Of a stretch of 64,000 nucleotides of DNA, positions 1-11,600 are shown piece by piece. Under the pieces are notes generated by a model, which saw only the letters and a list, made by a program, of their open reading frames with translations, did not search any database and was not told where the DNA came from. The number at the start of each line of letters is the position of its first letter. Position 1 is the first letter of the stretch. The position numbers and the translations under genes were made by a program. This DNA is from Acholoe squamosa (taxonomy: Eukaryota; Annelida; Polychaeta; Phyllodocida; Polynoidae), in the NCBI GenBank assembly GCA_949317995.1, contig OX439040.1, positions 71,521,972 through 71,585,971 of the forward strand, read 5' to 3'.

Positions 1-1735
1 TTGTTGTTGTAGGATCCAGAGTTGTAGTTCCTATGTGGACTATGGCTCCTACTGTTGGACCCTTGATTATAGGATCTGCCATTACTTGGGGTTCTGTCTC
101 TCCTATCACTGTATGAAGAGTTACCATTGTTGGAGTTGGAAGAGCTGTTGTCTTTCCTACTGTTGTGACCCCCCCCCCCCCCGGTTGTTGCTGTTGCCCC
201 CTCTACCTCTACCTCTATTGGATTGGTAGTTGGGGTCATAGTTATTTCCTCTATATCTACCGGTAGGGTCTTTTGATGTAACCTTAGCTTCCTGTTGCCT
301 TACATGGGCACTAGACATTAGGTTAACATCTTCATCTGAACTAGTAGTGATTTCCTGGACCTTTTTCTTAGTAGGCTGTGGGTTAGACTCTGCCTCCCTT
401 ATCTTCCTAGATCTTTCTTGGGTCTCAACCTCTAAGGCTAGGTCTAGGGCTTGGTCAAAAGAGTCTTCAAGAGCTACAGAGATCCAGGGCCTCATGCCTT
501 GGGTGAACGCTTTACTTAAGGTTTCATCGCTTTGGCGTTGGGCATTACACACTTTTCTGAGATGGCATGCATAGTCTAGGACAGGTTCATCTATCCTTTG
601 TGCACGGAGTGCAGTCCTAGAGATGATATTGTCTGGAGTAGCAAAATACTCTTTCAGCTTATAAATACACTACATCGGTCCATGTCAACATGTCAGGTGT
701 GGCACTTTCCCTGAAGGATTCAAACCATGCTAGTGGTTGTCCTTCAAGGTACTTGGGTAAGTATGTTACCATGGTGTCACTGTCTGTTACTTTGTACTTG
801 TCCTTCAGATATTCTGGGAATTTGTGATCAATAAATAATGCTGTTGACATGAGTGGTGATGGGTGAGAAAATGTTTTGGGTTTTGTTACCTCATGTTGCC
901 TGATCTTTCTGTCGTTGTTTTGTTGTCTGTCTATGATCTTGGTCATGTTGGACACCATGGAGATTATGATGTCATCCTTGGATCCAGAGGCAGATGGTGT
1001 GACGACAGATGTGGTGGTGGGTGTGGGAGGCTGTGAGGTCTGGGATGATACCATCTTCATAAGATCTGCTATCTGTTGTTGTTGTCTCTCTAGGGCCTTC
1101 CGCTGGTCTTCCATGGCCTTCTGCTGGTCTTCCATGGCCTTCTGCTGGGTGTGTATCGCCGCATTCCTCTCTGCCAGTTGTTGGTTGAGGATCCTCTCCC
1201 TCTCCTCTTGTAGGGACTTGTTGGTCTCTAGGGCAGTAACTGCATCTTGGATGGCCTTCTCATAGGCCCTTATCTTCTCAGCTGTCTGATTAGGTTGGGG
1301 GCCTTCATCGGTGTCGCTGATGGAGGGTGTGGGAGAAGTGTCTCTGGAGGAGTGGCTGTCAAAGGCCGGAGCTGGGGTGGAAGATCTAGATGAGGGTGTG
1401 GATCCACCCCCTGAGGCAGATCCTTCCTCCCCTGAGGTAGATAGCGTGAGTTGAGCGTTCTGTAGAGATCCCTGGGAAATGTTGGATCCCTGAGAACTGG
1501 TTGTCCCCTGAGTAGACAGGGTGGGTGGTGTGGGGTCTACTGAGTGTGGGTCTGTTGTATTGGAGGCTGAGTTGCCCCCTGTGGGTCTCCTAGATCTAGG
1601 TGGGAGGGAGAGCTCTTCAACAGGTCCCTGACTACGTAAGGTCTTTGTGTGTTGTTCTGCCAGCTTGACTGATAAGACCTTGATGTGTGTGGAGACTTCA
1701 CTGATGTGTGGGGAGACCTCTCTGACGTGTGGGAG
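1..1735 (-). pseudogene. gag: Ty3/gypsy-like retrotransposon gag, broken and cut by the window edge
   Basis: Reading leftward on the minus strand, an open frame runs from about 1735 to a stop at 659. The first Met in a good context is at 1135, just before a coiled-coil stretch (EDQRKALERQQQQIADLMK). Next come LAWFESFRES and LTWTDV, typical of the retrotransposon Gag family (Pfam Retrotrans_gag). The same homology continues in another frame from about 659 (KEYFATPDNIISRTALRAQR) to a Gly/Arg/Asn-rich tail, then stops at 157. A 14-C run at 169-182 lies just before that stop, and beyond it a third frame stays open to base 1. So there are two frame breaks. No zinc knuckle or pol is inside the window. 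Confidence 0.8.
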
Positions 1736-2045
1736 ACCTCACTGACGTGTGGGAGACCTCACTGACGTTTGGGAGACCTCATTGACGTGTGGGAGACCTC
1801 ACCGACGTTTGGGAGACCTCACTGACGTGTGGGAGACCTCACTGACGTTTGGGAGACCTCACTGACGTGTGGGAGACCTCACTGACATGTGGGAGACCTC
1901 ACTGATATGTGGGAGATCTCACCGGTATGTGGGAGATCTCACTGGTATGTGGGAGATCTCACTTCTATGTGGGAGATCTCACTTCTATGTGGGAGATCTC
2001 ACTTCTATGTGGGAGATCTCACTTCTATGTGGGAGATCTCACTGG
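1680..2045. repeat. 20-bp minisatellite between LTR and gag
   Basis: About 18 head-to-tail copies of a 20-bp unit. The right half uses GGGAGATCTCACTTCTATGT and the left half GGGAGACCTCACTGACGTGT, with GTGT/GTTT alternation. A period of 20 is not a multiple of 3, and the unit carries TGA in one frame on the minus strand, so it cannot be read through as gag. It sits in the leader of the retroelement. Confidence 0.92.
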
Positions 2046-2176
2046 TGACCTTTCTGAACATGGTGTCAAGGTCACTGGGTGGGTGGAGTGGGGTTTACTG
2101 TGTGTATGATTGTTTTTAGTAATGTTGCCAGCTTAATTTTTTTTTTTATGAGAGCTTTGGGTAATTTGGGATCTTA

Positions 2177-2194
2177 GTAGGATGTTCTCCACCA
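2177..2194 (-). other. Candidate primer-binding site of the gypsy-like element
   Basis: On the minus strand, 3 nt past the LTR inner end (...GTATGACA), the sequence TGGTGGAGAACATCCTAC begins with TGG, as expected for pairing with a tRNA 3' CCA end. Position and start are right for a PBS, but the tRNA is not identified. Confidence 0.5.
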
Positions 2195-2197
2195 CTT

Positions 2198-3445
2198 TGT
2201 CATACTAGTAATTATGCATGATCAAGTTGTCATATGAGAAATATCATATGACTAGTGGTATATAGTGTAAATCCAATAGGCTCTTATAAATAGTGTTATT
2301 TCCAGTTATCACTGGTTTATTCAGCTTTAGGCAACATGTAAGAAATATCAATCACACAGTTGTTAATATGCAGGTAATTTCCACATACAGTAAATATACA
2401 ATAGTTTATAAAGTATAATGTTCTGTTCCACTCCACCTGTGAGGTAATGATAATACAATGTCCAGCATAGTTCTATGTGGGTTCCCACACCTAGCTCCTG
2501 ACCTGCTGCTTAGAGGAATAATGTAATAATGAATAACTTTACCCTCTGGTGGATGTCTTGAGGAGGATACCCTCTGGCCACTAATGATGGAATCCTATGC
2601 CTGTCTAGCATAGTTTCACCATAGTGCAGTGGTATAGCAGGTAGCAGGAGATGACTGGAGATGTTACCTCTGGAGCGGTTCTGGAGATTCTGCTTTCTAG
2701 GAGGTGCAGCCAGGCTATTTGAACCAAATCTTGGCATTGCACCTCAGACTGACTGGGGCCAGTGGCATCTGCCTAACTCTGCAATTGTTTGAGGGGGGTC
2801 TTTCATGTGTCACAGGGTGCACAAAGGACCCCCATGGACGCCGCTGTGTCCCCCATTGTCCTGGTCGGTTCTGCAACTTCAAACCCTCATATCTCGGAAG
2901 TTTACGCCGTTACAACCGCCATTTTGGGCATGCGCAGAGTTGAATATGCCAAGTTACTAATGCCCGCTTGCCAGGCGCGTAACTTGCGCTGGTTCGTCTG
3001 TAGTGCATTCAGAGGTCGAATCAGTCTCCATGGCGTAACTTCCTTAATACGCTAGAGCGACCGGAAGGTTATGGCGTCGTGCTTATGTAACCTATTGTTC
3101 AGTTGTTAAGGTGCTCAGACACTCATGACGGCGTCAGCGGTGCCCAGGCACCCGTGACGGCCGGTTGCATTCACTTACAAGTTATTATATTGTGCATTGA
3201 ACCATGAGGTCGCACACTGAGCCCCTTCAAAGCATTATATTATGCAGTGAACCATGAGGTCGGTTCATTGGTGATGTAACTTATGTATATTTGAATATAG
3301 CTGGTGTGCAGTGGGGCATGAACGCTCTTATACAAAGTTTGAGCGCTCTTATAGCTCTTAGAACCAACCTATGTATTTATACAATACATTGTTTGATCAA
3401 TACAATAATATGTCACAATTTATGAGATAATAAAATGGTATATGA
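2198..3445 (-). mobile_element. LTR of gypsy-like element, copy 1 (5' LTR)
   Basis: 1248 bp, matching 50722-52069 along its length except for a gap of about 100 bp near 3047. The inner end is TGTCATACTAG (plus strand). The outer end is TATATGA where the other copies have TATATCA. Together with the PBS and gag to its left it is the 5' LTR of a minus-strand element. The outer flank cannot be tested for a target duplication because the far end is outside the window. Confidence 0.8.
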
Positions 3446-5102
3446 TAGTAGATAGGACCGGACACTCCTGCCTTGCTGCCACTGATCCCAAGATGTACAA
3501 GCATTTCGGAGTGAACAATAGTTTGTTTACAACGCAAATGATTGGTGCTAATTTTATTGCATTGATAAACAGCCGCCGGTTATTTGATCATGTGATTGTC
3601 TGGTGGATTCACTGTGCTTTGTGGAAAGACTGTATCGCACCCCCTGGATCTAGCCTAGGGTGTCATTTTATCAATAACGAACGTACAGCATATGCACACT
3701 GTCACCTCTATGACCCCTGTCCGCTCTCAGCCTGCTTCTTCTTGATACATTCAAAGGAGATCTTGGCATGTATGCAAATCGACAGGCTTGTATATCAGTG
3801 ATGAGATATACTAAATCAGACATCCTCGCAAGGATTCTCAATAAATTCTGATCTAACGTTGCTCATTGTTTTGATGATCAGACACCAGTGGGTTAACCTT
3901 CACTTACAGGAGTGTGGATGGTGTCTGAAAATGTTAAATCCCTCAACTGAATGCTTGGTTTAGTTGGCGGGGTTCTGGCCACTTGCAGTAAAGGCAGATT
4001 CCAGTTACTGTACTGAATACTGCCGACTTTGTTCTGACTATAGAGGCCAATACATACACTACCGGCACTGTTTGTGGAAGGAGGAGGAGGACCAATTTTG
4101 GATATACCGTATTTTTATCTGATTCCACCCTGGCTGGAGTCTAATTGCGTACATAGATGGTAGGTATAAAGTGCTGGTTCCACAGGCATAAATCGGTCAG
4201 ATTAGCACTAATCCGACCGATTTTTTTCTATACTTTTGATATATTATAAATCGTCGGATTAGAGCTATTCCGACCGATTGTATGGCTGTGGAACCAATGC
4301 TTTAAAGATCAATTAGTAATGATTTCATGAATACATGCAAACCATTATGAATGGGTCAGTACTGTCATGTTGGATGCTTTATCAGAATAGAAGTCAAAGA
4401 GGGGAATTGCAAATCAATAAGTCAAAACCTAGGCTATTTCAATTTTATTTATTTTTTACCTTAAATTTGACCCCCTTTACTCCGGCTTGCCTATACACAC
4501 AATGTTGGTGTCTTGTCAGAGTGAACGAGCCACCAATTTAGAGAGTGTATTATTGAATCTGTCTGCATTTATATTTACTTATTGGAAAACACTTTTCCTC
4601 TCATAAAGCAAAACTGATATAATTGACAGTGTTAAGGGGTGGGGGAGGCTTCAAAACGCTCATTGTCCCTTTTTTCAACTTTGAAAATCTATGATCAGTT
4701 TAAATATATTATTCACAAAGTATGAGTATGCCTTATATGCTCAGTGCACACTGGGTATTACGGTATTCTCATTTGTCATCAGGATATAAATATCAATCTA
4801 ATTAGTTTATTCGCTATTGCATTAAGGCATCAATGGTAAATCTCTGTCCAGTACGTGAAGCATTCAACAAGTGCACCAGTTGGCTTTGTCACAATGATGT
4901 CTCTCTGAAAGCATAACTGAATAACAGCGGCAACATATAATCATTACATAAACATAAGTGTCAGTTCTGTGTGATAGTTCTATTGGCAGGGCCAGCTGTA
5001 GATTTGGTATTAAACAAGACCAGTTCTGAACTGTTAGGCCTAATCTCCCCATTAATGGAGATTGTACTGCAGTCTCCAGTGGTCTCTTGTCTCAGGTTGC
5101 AC
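3446..5102. other. 3' flank of the CNBD2-like gene
   Basis: No exon-like frame with splice sites seen on either strand. It holds one small MITE (4168-4303). Open frames here are short and lack family motifs. Confidence 0.6.
4168..4303. mobile_element. 136-bp MITE with inverted termini
   Basis: Left end AAAGTGCTGGTTCCACAGGC and right end (reverse) AAAGCATTGGTTCCACAGCC form imperfect inverted repeats. Inside are ATCGGTCaGATTAG and its inverse around TATACTTTTGATATATTATA. A shorter relative is at 37579-37687. Confidence 0.75.
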
Positions 5103-5460
5103 TGATTGCCTTAGGCTGAATTAGTTTTATTGGCTCCTGTGATTAGGTGAAGGTTTTTCATCAGGCTGGACAACTTCTAAATTTGCTTTTGTCCCTGTAT
5201 AGTGGTATTGGCCTTTTGTTTTAGGCTGACCCAGGCCTAAAGTTGTTTTTGTCAATGAAGCTGGTGACCATTGCACTGTTGTGTTTTGTTTTAGGCTGGA
5301 CCTGTACTGAAGGTTTAATGGCCCGTGTAGGGCTAGTTGGCCCTGTCCCGTTGTGTTTTGTTTTAGGATGGACCAGTTTTGAAGGTTTAGTGACACCCTT
5401 TGGGCCTATTTGTCACTGTCCTGTTGTGTTTTGTTTTAGGCTGGACCAGTCCTAAAGTTG
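5103..5460. repeat. Degenerate tandem repeat over the gene's 3' end
   Basis: The core TTAGGCTGGACC and close variants recur at about 5112, 5161, 5223, 5291, 5363 and 5436. Spacing is about 50-70 bp in the first units and 71-73 bp in the last three, each preceded by TTGTGTTTTGTT. The last unit supplies the TAA stop of the terminal exon. Confidence 0.7.
5126..5131 (-). terminator. Candidate polyadenylation signal AATAAA
   Basis: AATAAA on the minus strand about 305 nt past the stop of the CNBD2-like gene. It is the first canonical hexamer I found downstream and gives a plausible short 3'UTR (about 5105-5435) made largely of the tandem repeat. No transcript evidence is visible. Confidence 0.45.
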
Positions 5461-5618
5461 TATTGGCCTCTGTAGTTAGAGGTATACTGATCCCTCCTGG
5501 CTTTGCTTGTCACCATTGGCTTTACAAACTGTCTATATGCATCTGCCCTGTAGGATCTCCAGTCTGTGTATTCCTGTAGCTTCTCCTGCAGCTCAACATC
5601 TGAGGGGTAGGGCACCTC
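5436..5618 (-). CDS. CNBD2: CNBD2-like exon 20 (terminal coding exon)
   Basis: Acceptor TTATTTCTCCAG, then 60 codons and TAA at 5436. Encodes EVPYPSDVELQEKLQEYTDW followed by RSYRADAYRQFVKP and a basic tail. The YPSD..L segment is the most CNBD2-like motif in the gene. The last codons and the stop lie in a degenerate tandem repeat, so the exact C-terminus is less sure. Confidence 0.85.
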   Translation of the reverse strand, partial: EVPYPSDVELQEKLQEYTDWRSYRADAYRQFVKPMVTSKARRDQYTSNYRGQYNFRTGPA

Positions 5619-8600
5619 CTGGAGAAATAAGAACAGGCAATTGTATACAATGATAAGGGAATAATATAATAATATCTTCACCAGAGTTGGAGATAAGTGC
5701 ATGATAAAAAGGGACCTAAGATGAGACCGACCGGCTTGGTAATTCAGGTTTTGATTGGCATTATGTATATCACGGTATTCATTTGCAACACAAAATGATA
5801 ATTCAGACAAAGGTTTAGCACATGTTAGCACTAGGAAGATCTCATGTATAAAGGATAATAAACAACACTGTACAACGGCCAAAAAAACAGAGACCAAACA
5901 TACCAATTATACTTAATTTGAGGCTTCTGAATCTGAAAATGAGATTAAAAAGTACCTATTGGCTCTCAATTATGAGATATCCATAGGGTGCCATATATGC
6001 TGAAAATGACCTCTAAGAACAATGATTTCACTCTGTTCACCTATATAATGAAGTCCAAACATGTACAAGAACTTTTTTATGTCATTCCTGCCATTTGTTT
6101 TGGTAATATCAATAGCTTTGACACTTGTGGAAATCATCTGTCAACCAAAGGTGGCTCCTAGGCCTCTATCATTCCGAGTGTCAGAACCAGTTTTATAGAA
6201 TATTATGTGTTCAGTGTTAGCACACTCCATATGCATGGTTGTAGCAGTTTTGGTAGTTCAGAAGCTAGAGTCCACCTTGGATAATGCCAAAAGGGGTCAA
6301 GATGTATCTGTATCCACCCCAAATAGGTTCGATCTCATGTACATTGCATTATAACCACTTGTTTCGGGGATACATTGCTTTATTTTGTTACAAGGGCAGT
6401 CATCTTAATAACACAGCCAAATTTCCGTTTTTTTTCTCAGATAGCTTGTCCAATAAAATATTTAAGAGGTTTGTTGAAGACATATCTCTCTTCTGATTTA
6501 ATCTAATTGAGAAATTTCAATTGTATTTCAAGAAACAGCATTTATCACACATAATCTCACAAAGAAATTCGTTCAAAACTGCATTGGCTGCCATCTTGAA
6601 TCACTACTCAAAGATGACGGCACTCCCCCAAGGGTCACAGATAGCGGAAACTCCTCAATCTCATTTTACCTGCATTGTACACATCGACAGCTTCAATTTG
6701 ATATGTCATATGTCTAATTCTAATAGCTACTTCCAGAGATATTCCCTAAAACTCAAACCTCCGAGAGAATAGGGTTGGAGAATGAAAAGTTGTTTGCTTT
6801 TGCTACGTTACGCACTGTTGCTACGTTACGCATCGCTAACTTACGTAATTCTTATGTAATACTCCAGGGGGCAGCACTGAACAGCACACTTTGGGCTGTA
6901 TGGAGGGCACTGTCTCTGGCTGTGTTGGGGGGGGGGGGTACAGTCAATGGGGGGGGGGTACAATTTGCCCCCACTATCTAGTGGCGAAGCCACTAGTATA
7001 ACCAAAAATAGACTACATAGTAAATGGAAGTCATGGCTTGCCCTCAGTGCAGTCATAACAGGATTTTTGGGAAACAAGAGGGCTGAGGACTTTGTAGAGT
7101 GTGTGGATACAGTGCTGCCACATATCAGAAACTCAAATTCAAGATGTCCTTGAAGATCCATTTTCTACATCTGACCCCCCATCCTTTAAAAAAACTGTGG
7201 CTCGTTAGGTGACATAAATGGGGAGCGATTCTAACGGGACCTATCAGAGATAGAAAAATGCTACCAAAGCCAGTAGTTACATTTTCTTCTAGCAGGCTAG
7301 TAATGGGGTCTGATGTTGGATGAGCCCGAACATTCTGTATAAGAGACAGGCAAGGCAGTCCCGAACAAGTGTCGTCTAGCTAACATTTCAAGCATACTTT
7401 ACTGCATATTACTGAGTTAAAGGATGAATAATTCATTAGATATATGGGTTTATAAATGGTAATCAAAAATAGATAAACCAGATTTGATGTGAAATCTGGT
7501 GTTTGTACAGTTTGCACTAATATGGATAGAATTTGGCTACTGAGGATGAAAATGGGCAATTCTAGGTATAAGGGTGATCTGAAAATTGATAGCCGTTATT
7601 TTTGATGAATAGAAATGCATTTTAAATTTCCAAGTCTTTGTCCATCAAAATGTTAACCTACATATCATGAATGTATACATGTATACATGTATACATGTTA
7701 AGTATCCTATGTTCAGACCTGTGTTGAGAACAAAATTATACAATAGCCGTGAACATAATACTATTTGCAAGAGTGAAATGCCTGGACCTTAATTCATTCA
7801 ATAATCATTCATAATAAAGGCTTCCTTACTGTCTTCCTTAAGTGGTTGATGATGGCCTCTGACGCGTGTTGTCTGAAGAACGGTTTAGACAGTTTAAGAC
7901 ATTCTGCTCCATTAGACACCAAACTTACACTGGGTTGTGTGTCTCTGAACACGATCCCACCGACACCCTGTAGGGGCAAGCAGAGGCATATTGTTTGATT
8001 AAACTTCTATGGGTTGTCAAATCATCAGTGCATCCAATGGTTGGGTGCCATTATCTATCAAGGGAAAGGGAGTGGTTAGATTTCACGAGGTCTGTCAAAA
8101 CCTTTTGCAGCTCCCCCGCCTCCCTCACACCCCTCTTTGATCTATAGTAGTGTGCAGGGCTTTTTCTTTGCTAAACAGAGGCCACCTTTTTACGCCACCA
8201 TCCCCCCTCAAGAGGGGTTAAAAGCTTTTAGCCCCCCCCCCACCCTTGATAAATAATGGCCACTCCCTTATATTTAGCAGTGGTGCTGAAGACCTCAAGG
8301 CAAAATAATTAGATCCAGATTACATTTGAATTAATAGGGGCGCTTATTTGCTGCCTCTCACGAGTCTCAGTTCGGCCCCTCCCAAATTTAGCAAAGGGTG
8401 TGAGATTCACGCAGAACTCTATTATGTTTTCTTCCTCATGGTAAGCTTCAAATTTTGGTCTGTATTAAAATGCTTTAAAAGCAAGGACGGTCAGACAGAG
8501 GCAATGAAAGGCAGGTGATAGAAGTTAGACCACAATAAGAATGACGTCAATTGTGACAATCGACGTCATTCTCGGACTACATAAACATTTGTCTATTTTA

Positions 8601-11600
8601 GTGTCAAAGTTGAATGTCTCCTTTGATAGCAATCAATACACCTACACCCTGCAACCACGCATTGACACTTCTTTGTAGTGATGTGAGATGAACCTTTTAA
8701 AACTGAAACTCTTAAGGCCCGCTTATGCATTAATGCCCAATGGTCCGTATGATGTATTCATAATACAGTTCTACGTTCATGCATCAAGCCGGGCCTATAC
8801 AGGTTTGATAAAGTGGAATAACCGCTGAAATGATTGACTCCACTGCATCGCTCTGGTCCATTTGCTGCTAATCAGGCTGATTTCTTTATAGCAAATGTAT
8901 GAAATAAATGGTTGGAATAGGTGAGGCTCCACTACGCGATTTTCTGGTACATTCTCACCTAATTCTATCCCTATAGTGCCTAAGGTATAGGGTGTTGACA
9001 TTCCTATATTGTAAACATGAGATTCAAAATTGTAAACATGAGATTTCAGGGGTTATTTTATTGGTGATCTATCTCCTTGTGCACCATATTTACCAACTAA
9101 CCTGCACCTGCACAGACTCTGTGATTGGGTGGGAGTTCAATATGTAAACATCAACACAGCAAAATATAAATAACAACACAGCAGTCACACAGATCGCAGG
9201 GTCTTGTACTGTAAAAATCAAACCTGTCTGATATTGAGTTGCAGAGAGTCATCAATGTGAAGGTCTGCAATATTTACATTAGGTCAACTTGATTTAGTAA
9301 ACAAAAACATCTTTTGACAACAAAAATGTGCCTGAGATTGTACACAAAGCCTTCCCCACATAAACAAAAAGCCCCCTCAATCTTCTATTTACACCTTGAA
9401 ATAATAACAAATACCACTCGATAATCTGTGTTTGTGTCTGCTTTTGTGAGAATAGCTCCGATTTTCAACAAAAATCGTGTAGTGGAGCCTCACCTATTAG
9501 CGACTCAGTGGAACCAGCCCTTAAGGGCCGTTTTCAACCACCCGATATGGCACCTTGGCTGACAGGGCTGCCATAGGTTTCAATGGAGAGGCATGGGCCC
9601 TATCGGCCAACGGGGGCATCTAATGTGGGTCTGTCGGCCGATACAATCCTTTAAGAGCTGCTAAAGCATCTATGGACCATACCATCCCTTCAATGGTCCT
9701 CATATAATTTCAAAGATTTATTTAGGCATTTGGCACCTTGAGGCCTAAGTGGTTTAATGAGTTTTTTCTTCAATTATCTACCTGTATGTGTAGCACGTGG
9801 CTTCAAGTTTGATGGCAAAGTCATCTATCATAAGTGAAATAAGATGATTCACATAAAGCACAGATTACTATACAAGACAGTACAGGCAACAGGAGCGTGG
9901 GAAGCAGTTTCAGAGTGGGTGGGACCAGGGGGGTTTTCTGCAATTTTTGACCTCCCTTTGCTTGACCTTTTAGTTTTGACCTTTTGAGGAGTTGGCCAAA
10001 AGTGGGGGGGGGGGGGGCATGCAACACAGCAGTCACACAGATCGCAGGGTCTTGTACTGTAAAAATCAAACCTGTCTGATATTGAGTTGCAGAGAGTCAT
10101 CATGGGCAAAAAGGGAAACGTCTGGCCAATATGTAACTGGCTTTAGTTTTGGATGTGTATTTAGTTCATATCTTTCTTGTTGCATCGTGTAAAGTCCTCA
10201 TTTATGCTGTATACACCTGTCAAAATTGCTTACACACGACTCCCTCTCCACCTAGAGCTTTCATCCAATGCCTCGTCGATAGTACTACGTTACTGAGCAG
10301 TGAGCACTAGCAAGAACACATAAGGCAGTGTGATAAAACCAATATTCGTTTAGAACATTTTCTTTATTTTTATCATTGTTTTTTTTTTAAATTGCTGAGC
10401 TAGCATAATAAAGAGATTGTAAGGTATTTCTCAGAAAATATAGTTTTATTTTCGTGTTTTTTTTTCTAAGCTTGAGGAGATATGCTTTATCACCAGTAAT
10501 AATTTTCTCCCACTGCAACAACAGACAAAAAAATAATGTCGCATGAACTATTCCTCCCAAAATGTTTGATTCTGCTCAGCGAGGCTGTTTTTGAAATAAC
10601 CTTTTTCCTGTATACTTACAAAGTACTGCCCCTTCTCTAAGACCTGAACCAGGATAAAAACAGGTTTGGTACTGGGTGACACCTCGGGGCTCTCCTCTTC
10701 TTTGATTGGCTGATCTATACCGTGTGCATGAGGAAAGATGTCAGGAAGCCGACTCCGGCTGAAACGTCTGTCGTGTGCAATAGCTTCAGAAGTATCTAAA
10801 AATTTCAAATAAGATTTTGAAATGAGATGATTTTTACAACTTTAAGCGTCATTTGATGTCAAAATTACGTAACCCAAATGCATTGCAGATGAGTCTGCAT
10901 TAAGGTATACATGCATTAAACTAATAACAGACAGCTCGAATGTTAACCTTTTAAAGGCCATACATTGATACCACCTGAATGAGATCTCGAAAAGGTCTAA
11001 ATTTCTTATTTCCTGAGTTGTGAATGCCACAGGAATTGAGAATGTGATTGTTTCCAGGAAATGTGGACACGCCAAACATAAATATATTCAGGAAAGTTCT
11101 CAACTGAAGTCTAGATCCTGAAATGATCTCAAGGTTATCTCCATTAACTTTAGAGTAGGCCTAAATGACTTGTCTGTTGTACAATCAAAGGTTATTTGTT
11201 AAATTCTTTAGAAACTCTCGAGGTCTTCTTGAGAAGTGGCTACCTCCACAAATCAACTGCAGTTGAGAACATTCCCAACTCGAGTTGTGTTCAGTGGATA
11301 GTACCTCATTTATCCATAAGGATGACCTTCTGCTATTAGGAGGGGCAACAACTTTGATCGTAGGCAACACATCCCGGGTTAAACAACATCATTGGCCATT
11401 TCATTATAAAGAATCCAATCTCCTGTTCTTATCTAGTCCTAATACAACATGACATTTACCAGATTTCAATTTCCCAAGCAGGTTTTTGGATTCTGTGCTT
11501 CTATACATTAGCTTTATTTCCACGATAGTTTTCCAGCCATTTTGTGAAATGATTTTCTGTTTTGCGCCCTGTTAGTAATTGAAATCCGTTTATAGCAATG

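Larger units (their letters stand above)
7968..10619. other. Intron 18 of the CNBD2-like gene
   Basis: No coding signal. It carries a CRE-containing palindrome (8538-8572), a MITE-like inverted-repeat unit (8916-9498) and an 80-bp direct duplication (9175-9256 and 10020-10101). A 14-G run lies next to the second duplicate. Confidence 0.7.

Noticed and set aside
876-1265. 129-codon plus-strand frame rich in Cys and Ser
   Set aside because: Antisense of the gag coiled-coil region.
1680-2045. CRISPR-like array
   Set aside because: The units are contiguous 20-bp tandem copies with no unique spacers, next to a retrotransposon in animal DNA.
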